16,207 nucleotides of DNA from Syntrophaceae bacterium (lineage in GTDB: Bacteria > Desulfobacterota > Desulfomonilia > Desulfomonilales > Desulfomonilaceae). Position numbers and translations under genes: made by a program. Every line of letters starts with the position of its first letter. Positions within the stretch are counted from its first letter, which is position 1. Location of the stretch: positions 1 to 16,207 of the forward strand of contig JACWAG010000134.1 in assembly GCA_014874425.1 (NCBI GenBank). Reading direction: 5' to 3'. Of this stretch, positions 14,516-16,207 are shown piece after piece. Under the pieces are notes generated by a model, which saw only the letters and a program-made list of their open reading frames with translations, searched no databases and was not told where the DNA came from.

Positions 14516-15286
14516 ATGAGCGAGCGAAAACCAATTGTAGCGGGCAATTGGAAGATGCACAATAATACAATTGAGACTCGAACCCTAATTCAGCAAATAA
14601 TAAAAAACGGGAAAAACCTGGGGCAAAATTGCGAAGTAATAATCGCGCCTCCGTTCACCTCTATTGCTTGCGCCGCAAAAGAGGTCAAAGACAGCGCAAT
14701 TCAGCTAGGCGCTCAAAATTTGTTCTGGGAGGATAAAGGGGCGTTTACCGGCGAAATATCGGGACCAATGTTAAAAGAAATTGGCTGTTCTCATGTTATA
14801 ATTGGGCACTCGGAGAGAAGACAGTACTTTGGAGAAACTGACGAAACAGTTAACAAAAGAATTGGAAGCGCCATAAGGAATGGGTTGATACCCATATTTT
14901 GTCTGGGTGAAACTTTAGCTGAAAGAGAGACCGGCCAAGCTTTTATAGTTCTGAAGAGGCAGTTGGTTAAGGGGTTGGAATCCTTGAAGGTCGAAAATCC
15001 TGTGGATTTTGTAATGGCTTATGAACCTGTGTGGGCGATAGGCACAGGGAAAACCGCAAGTCCTGAACAGGCTCAGGAAGTGCACGCGTTTGTGCGCGGG
15101 GAACTAGCCCTGCTATGGGGAGATAAATTCGCGGCAAAGACTCGCATCCTTTACGGGGGTAGCGTAAAAGCAGCTAACTCAAAGAATTTGATCGGACAAC
15201 CTGATATAGATGGAGGCCTAATCGGTGGCGCGTCATTGAATGCTGAGGATTTTCTAGGTATAATTGAACAGGGAACAGGTTTTTAG
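14516..15286 (+). CDS. tpiA: Triosephosphate isomerase
   Basis: Interconverts dihydroxyacetone phosphate and glyceraldehyde-3-phosphate. With the start at 14516 the protein has 256 residues, as expected. Catalytic residues are Asn11 and Lys13 (AGNWKMHNN), His98 (IIGHSERRQYF) and Glu170 (AYEPVWAIGTGKTA). The phosphate-binding loop is seen in ILYGGSVKAANS and GGLIGGASL. The ATG at 14516 is preferred over an in-frame GTG at 14477, because AAGGGA lies 8 nt before it and family members start right at this point; the GTG would add 13 residues across the hairpin at 14480-14497. secG follows after 15 nt. Confidence 0.97.
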   Translation: MSERKPIVAGNWKMHNNTIETRTLIQQIIKNGKNLGQNCEVIIAPPFTSIACAAKEVKDSAIQLGAQNLFWEDKGAFTGEISGPMLKEIGCSHVIIGHSERRQYFGETDETVNKRIGSAIRNGLIPIFCLGETLAERETGQAFIVLKRQLVKGLESLKVENPVDFVMAYEPVWAIGTGKTASPEQAQEVHAFVRGELALLWGDKFAAKTRILYGGSVKAANSKNLIGQPDIDGGLIGGASLNAEDFLGIIEQGTGF

Positions 15287-15301
15287 AAGGGAACGAATGA
15301 A

Positions 15302-15730
15302 ATGCTTTACGGTATCATTCTTGTAGTGCATGTAATTGTTTGTGTGGCGTTGATTCTGATTATATTGCTTCAAAGTGGCAAAGGAGCGGACATTGGCGCG
15401 GTATTTGGTGGTGGTTCCAGCCAAACTGTATTTGGAAGCACGGGAGCGGCCACTTTTTTGAGCAAGTTCACGATTGGCGCAGCAGTAATTTTTATGTGTA
15501 CGTCAATAATTTTGACAATATTTTCGGGGAGAGTGGCTACTCTCAACGAGCGATCTTTGATGACTGAGCAGAAAGCTCCTATTAGCGAGCCGGCGGTTCC
15601 TCAATCCCAGGGACAGGACCTAGGTAAGGAGCAAAAAGCGCCTAGTGAATCTCAAGAAACAGGTAGCGATACAGGCCAAAACACAACGCCGCCTGTTTCG
15701 GACAATCAAACGGGAACGGATCGGAGATAA
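15302..15730 (+). CDS. secG: SecG subunit of the protein translocase
   Basis: SecG is a small inner-membrane partner of SecYE that assists SecA-driven export. Two membrane helices are seen, at about residues 2-22 (YGIILVVHVIVCVALILIIL) and 53-74. The conserved cytoplasmic loop between them has LLQSGKGADIGAVFGGGSSQTVFGSTGAATFLSKFT. The tail (about 75-142) is hydrophilic, rich in Gln, Glu, Ser and Pro, and makes the protein longer than E. coli SecG (110 residues). AAGGGA (15287-15292) serves as ribosome-binding site. The tpiA-secG order is common in bacteria. The transcript ends in the palindrome at 15751-15790. Confidence 0.96.
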   Translation: MLYGIILVVHVIVCVALILIILLQSGKGADIGAVFGGGSSQTVFGSTGAATFLSKFTIGAAVIFMCTSIILTIFSGRVATLNERSLMTEQKAPISEPAVPQSQGQDLGKEQKAPSESQETGSDTGQNTTPPVSDNQTGTDRR

Positions 15731-15750
15731 AGCGGTAGGACTGTTTGAAA

Positions 15751-15790
15751 ATAAAAACCCTATGTTTCACGTGAAACATAGGGTTTTTAT
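15751..15790. terminator. 40-bp perfect palindrome, bidirectional terminator
   Basis: The 20 bases at 15751-15770 are exactly mirrored at 15771-15790. The outer arms, ATAAAAACCC and GGGTTTTTAT, give a GC clamp followed by a T-run on either strand. It lies between the convergent secG and the Pro/Lys-rich gene, where a two-way terminator is expected. Its core is a parS sequence, listed separately. Confidence 0.8.
15763..15778. other. parS: parS centromere site (ParB-binding)
   Basis: TGTTTCACGTGAAACA is an exact match to the bacterial consensus parS, the 16-bp palindrome on which chromosomal ParB loads before spreading. Such sites usually cluster near the replication origin and recruit ParB and, in many species, SMC. 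No parA or parB gene is in this window. It forms the centre of the terminator palindrome. A chance match is possible, because a palindrome needs only eight specified positions, but is unlikely. Confidence 0.75.
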
Positions 15791-15825
15791 AAGATTGCCC
15801 TAAATACAAAAACATTTAATCAAAA

Positions 15826-16206
15826 CTAACCTAGAAGCTTATTCCCAATGTCTGATATGAAAGATCTAACAGCGCGAAACGCGGCTACCATTTCTCTCAA
15901 ATCCTGAACATCCTGATCCGACAATTCTTCAGAAACTGCAACAGCCGAAACCTGAACTGCAGCGACTGGGGCCGGTTTCGGTACGGCTGGAGCCACTATT
16001 GGAGGGACGACAGAGGGTTTTTCTACGGAAACTGATGGTTTAACCACTTGAGGTGATTTTTCGACAGGTTTAGGTTTTTCAACAGGCTTGGGCGCTGGTT
16101 TAGGTTCAGCTTTGGGGGGAGTGGGTTTAGTTGGAGCGGCGCTCGGCTTGGCGGCCTCTTTCGGGGGCTCAGCCGATAGACTCAAATCAACTCCCATAGA
16201 CGCCAG
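15826..16206 (-). CDS. Pro/Lys/Ala-rich protein, 3' part only
   Basis: The frame is open to the right edge, so the N-terminus may be missing; an ATG at 16197 is one possible start, without a visible Shine-Dalgarno before the window ends. From that ATG there are 123 residues. About 70 form a low-complexity linker of Pro, Lys, Ala and Val (repeats such as KPAPKPVEKPKPVEK), then a short helical C-terminal segment (SEELSDQDVQDLREMVAAFRAVRSFISDIGNKLLG). Such linkers often join a domain to a periplasmic or polar partner. No family is recognised. It converges on secG across the parS-bearing palindrome. Confidence 0.6.
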   Translation of the reverse strand: MASMGVDLSLSAEPPKEAAKPSAAPTKPTPPKAEPKPAPKPVEKPKPVEKSPQVVKPSVSVEKPSVVPPIVAPAVPKPAPVAAVQVSAVAVSEELSDQDVQDLREMVAAFRAVRSFISDIGNKLLG

Positions 16207-16207
16207 G

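Overview
The window looks like chromosomal backbone of a Gram-negative bacterium with moderate-to-low GC, most likely a member of the Desulfobacterota (former Deltaproteobacteria). The reasons are the order rimM-trmD-rplS-rnhB, the gap-pgk-tpiA-secG glycolysis/translocase cluster, a stand-alone Rho-N-domain protein, an AsmA/YhdP-type envelope protein, a beta-barrel outer-membrane protein and a sigma-54 type promoter. The lineage is inferred from gene order and protein style; no ribosomal RNA or other decisive marker is present. No insertion sequence, prophage gene, CRISPR array, tRNA or rRNA was recognised.

Layout. Positions 1-2169 (+) hold the end of a translation operon: rimM (5' end cut off by the window), trmD, rplS and rnhB, tightly packed or overlapping. 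On the other strand, 5486-2166 encodes a 1106-residue AsmA/YhdP-like protein whose stop overlaps the rnhB stop. A small basic Rho-N-domain protein follows (5999-5667, -), then about 250 bp carrying what reads as a decayed C-terminus of a phenylacetate-CoA-ligase-type enzyme, then holA (7768-6389, -), which carries an unusual internal insertion.

The middle (7769-12182) is the accessory part. A 90-residue orphan gene (8157-8429, +) sits behind what looks like a complete sigma-54 control region: paired upstream repeats, an IHF-like site and a -24/-12 promoter. It is followed by a hairpin-rich untranslated stretch and a strong terminator. Next come an outer-membrane barrel protein (8761-9585, +), a convergent secreted protein with a papain-like Cys-His-Asp arrangement (10326-9598, -) whose near-consensus promoter is covered by dyads, a cysteine synthase (10584-11492, +) behind a palindrome-rich intergenic region, and a small secreted protein of unknown function (11950-11522, -).

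Positions 12183-15730 (+) encode GAPDH, phosphoglycerate kinase, triosephosphate isomerase and SecG. These are three consecutive enzymes of lower glycolysis/gluconeogenesis followed by the translocon subunit. A dyad overlaps the candidate gap promoter, and a GC-rich hairpin separates gap from pgk. After secG there is a 40-bp perfect palindrome that can act as a bidirectional terminator. Its central 16 bp are exactly the consensus parS centromere (ParB-binding) sequence. The window ends in the 3' part of a convergent gene for a Pro/Lys/Ala-rich protein.

The most noteworthy observations are the parS core inside a terminator palindrome, the sigma-54/IHF/repeat architecture in front of an orphan small protein, the ligase remnant at the end of holA, the enlarged HolA, and the candidate secreted cysteine peptidase with its dyad-covered promoter.
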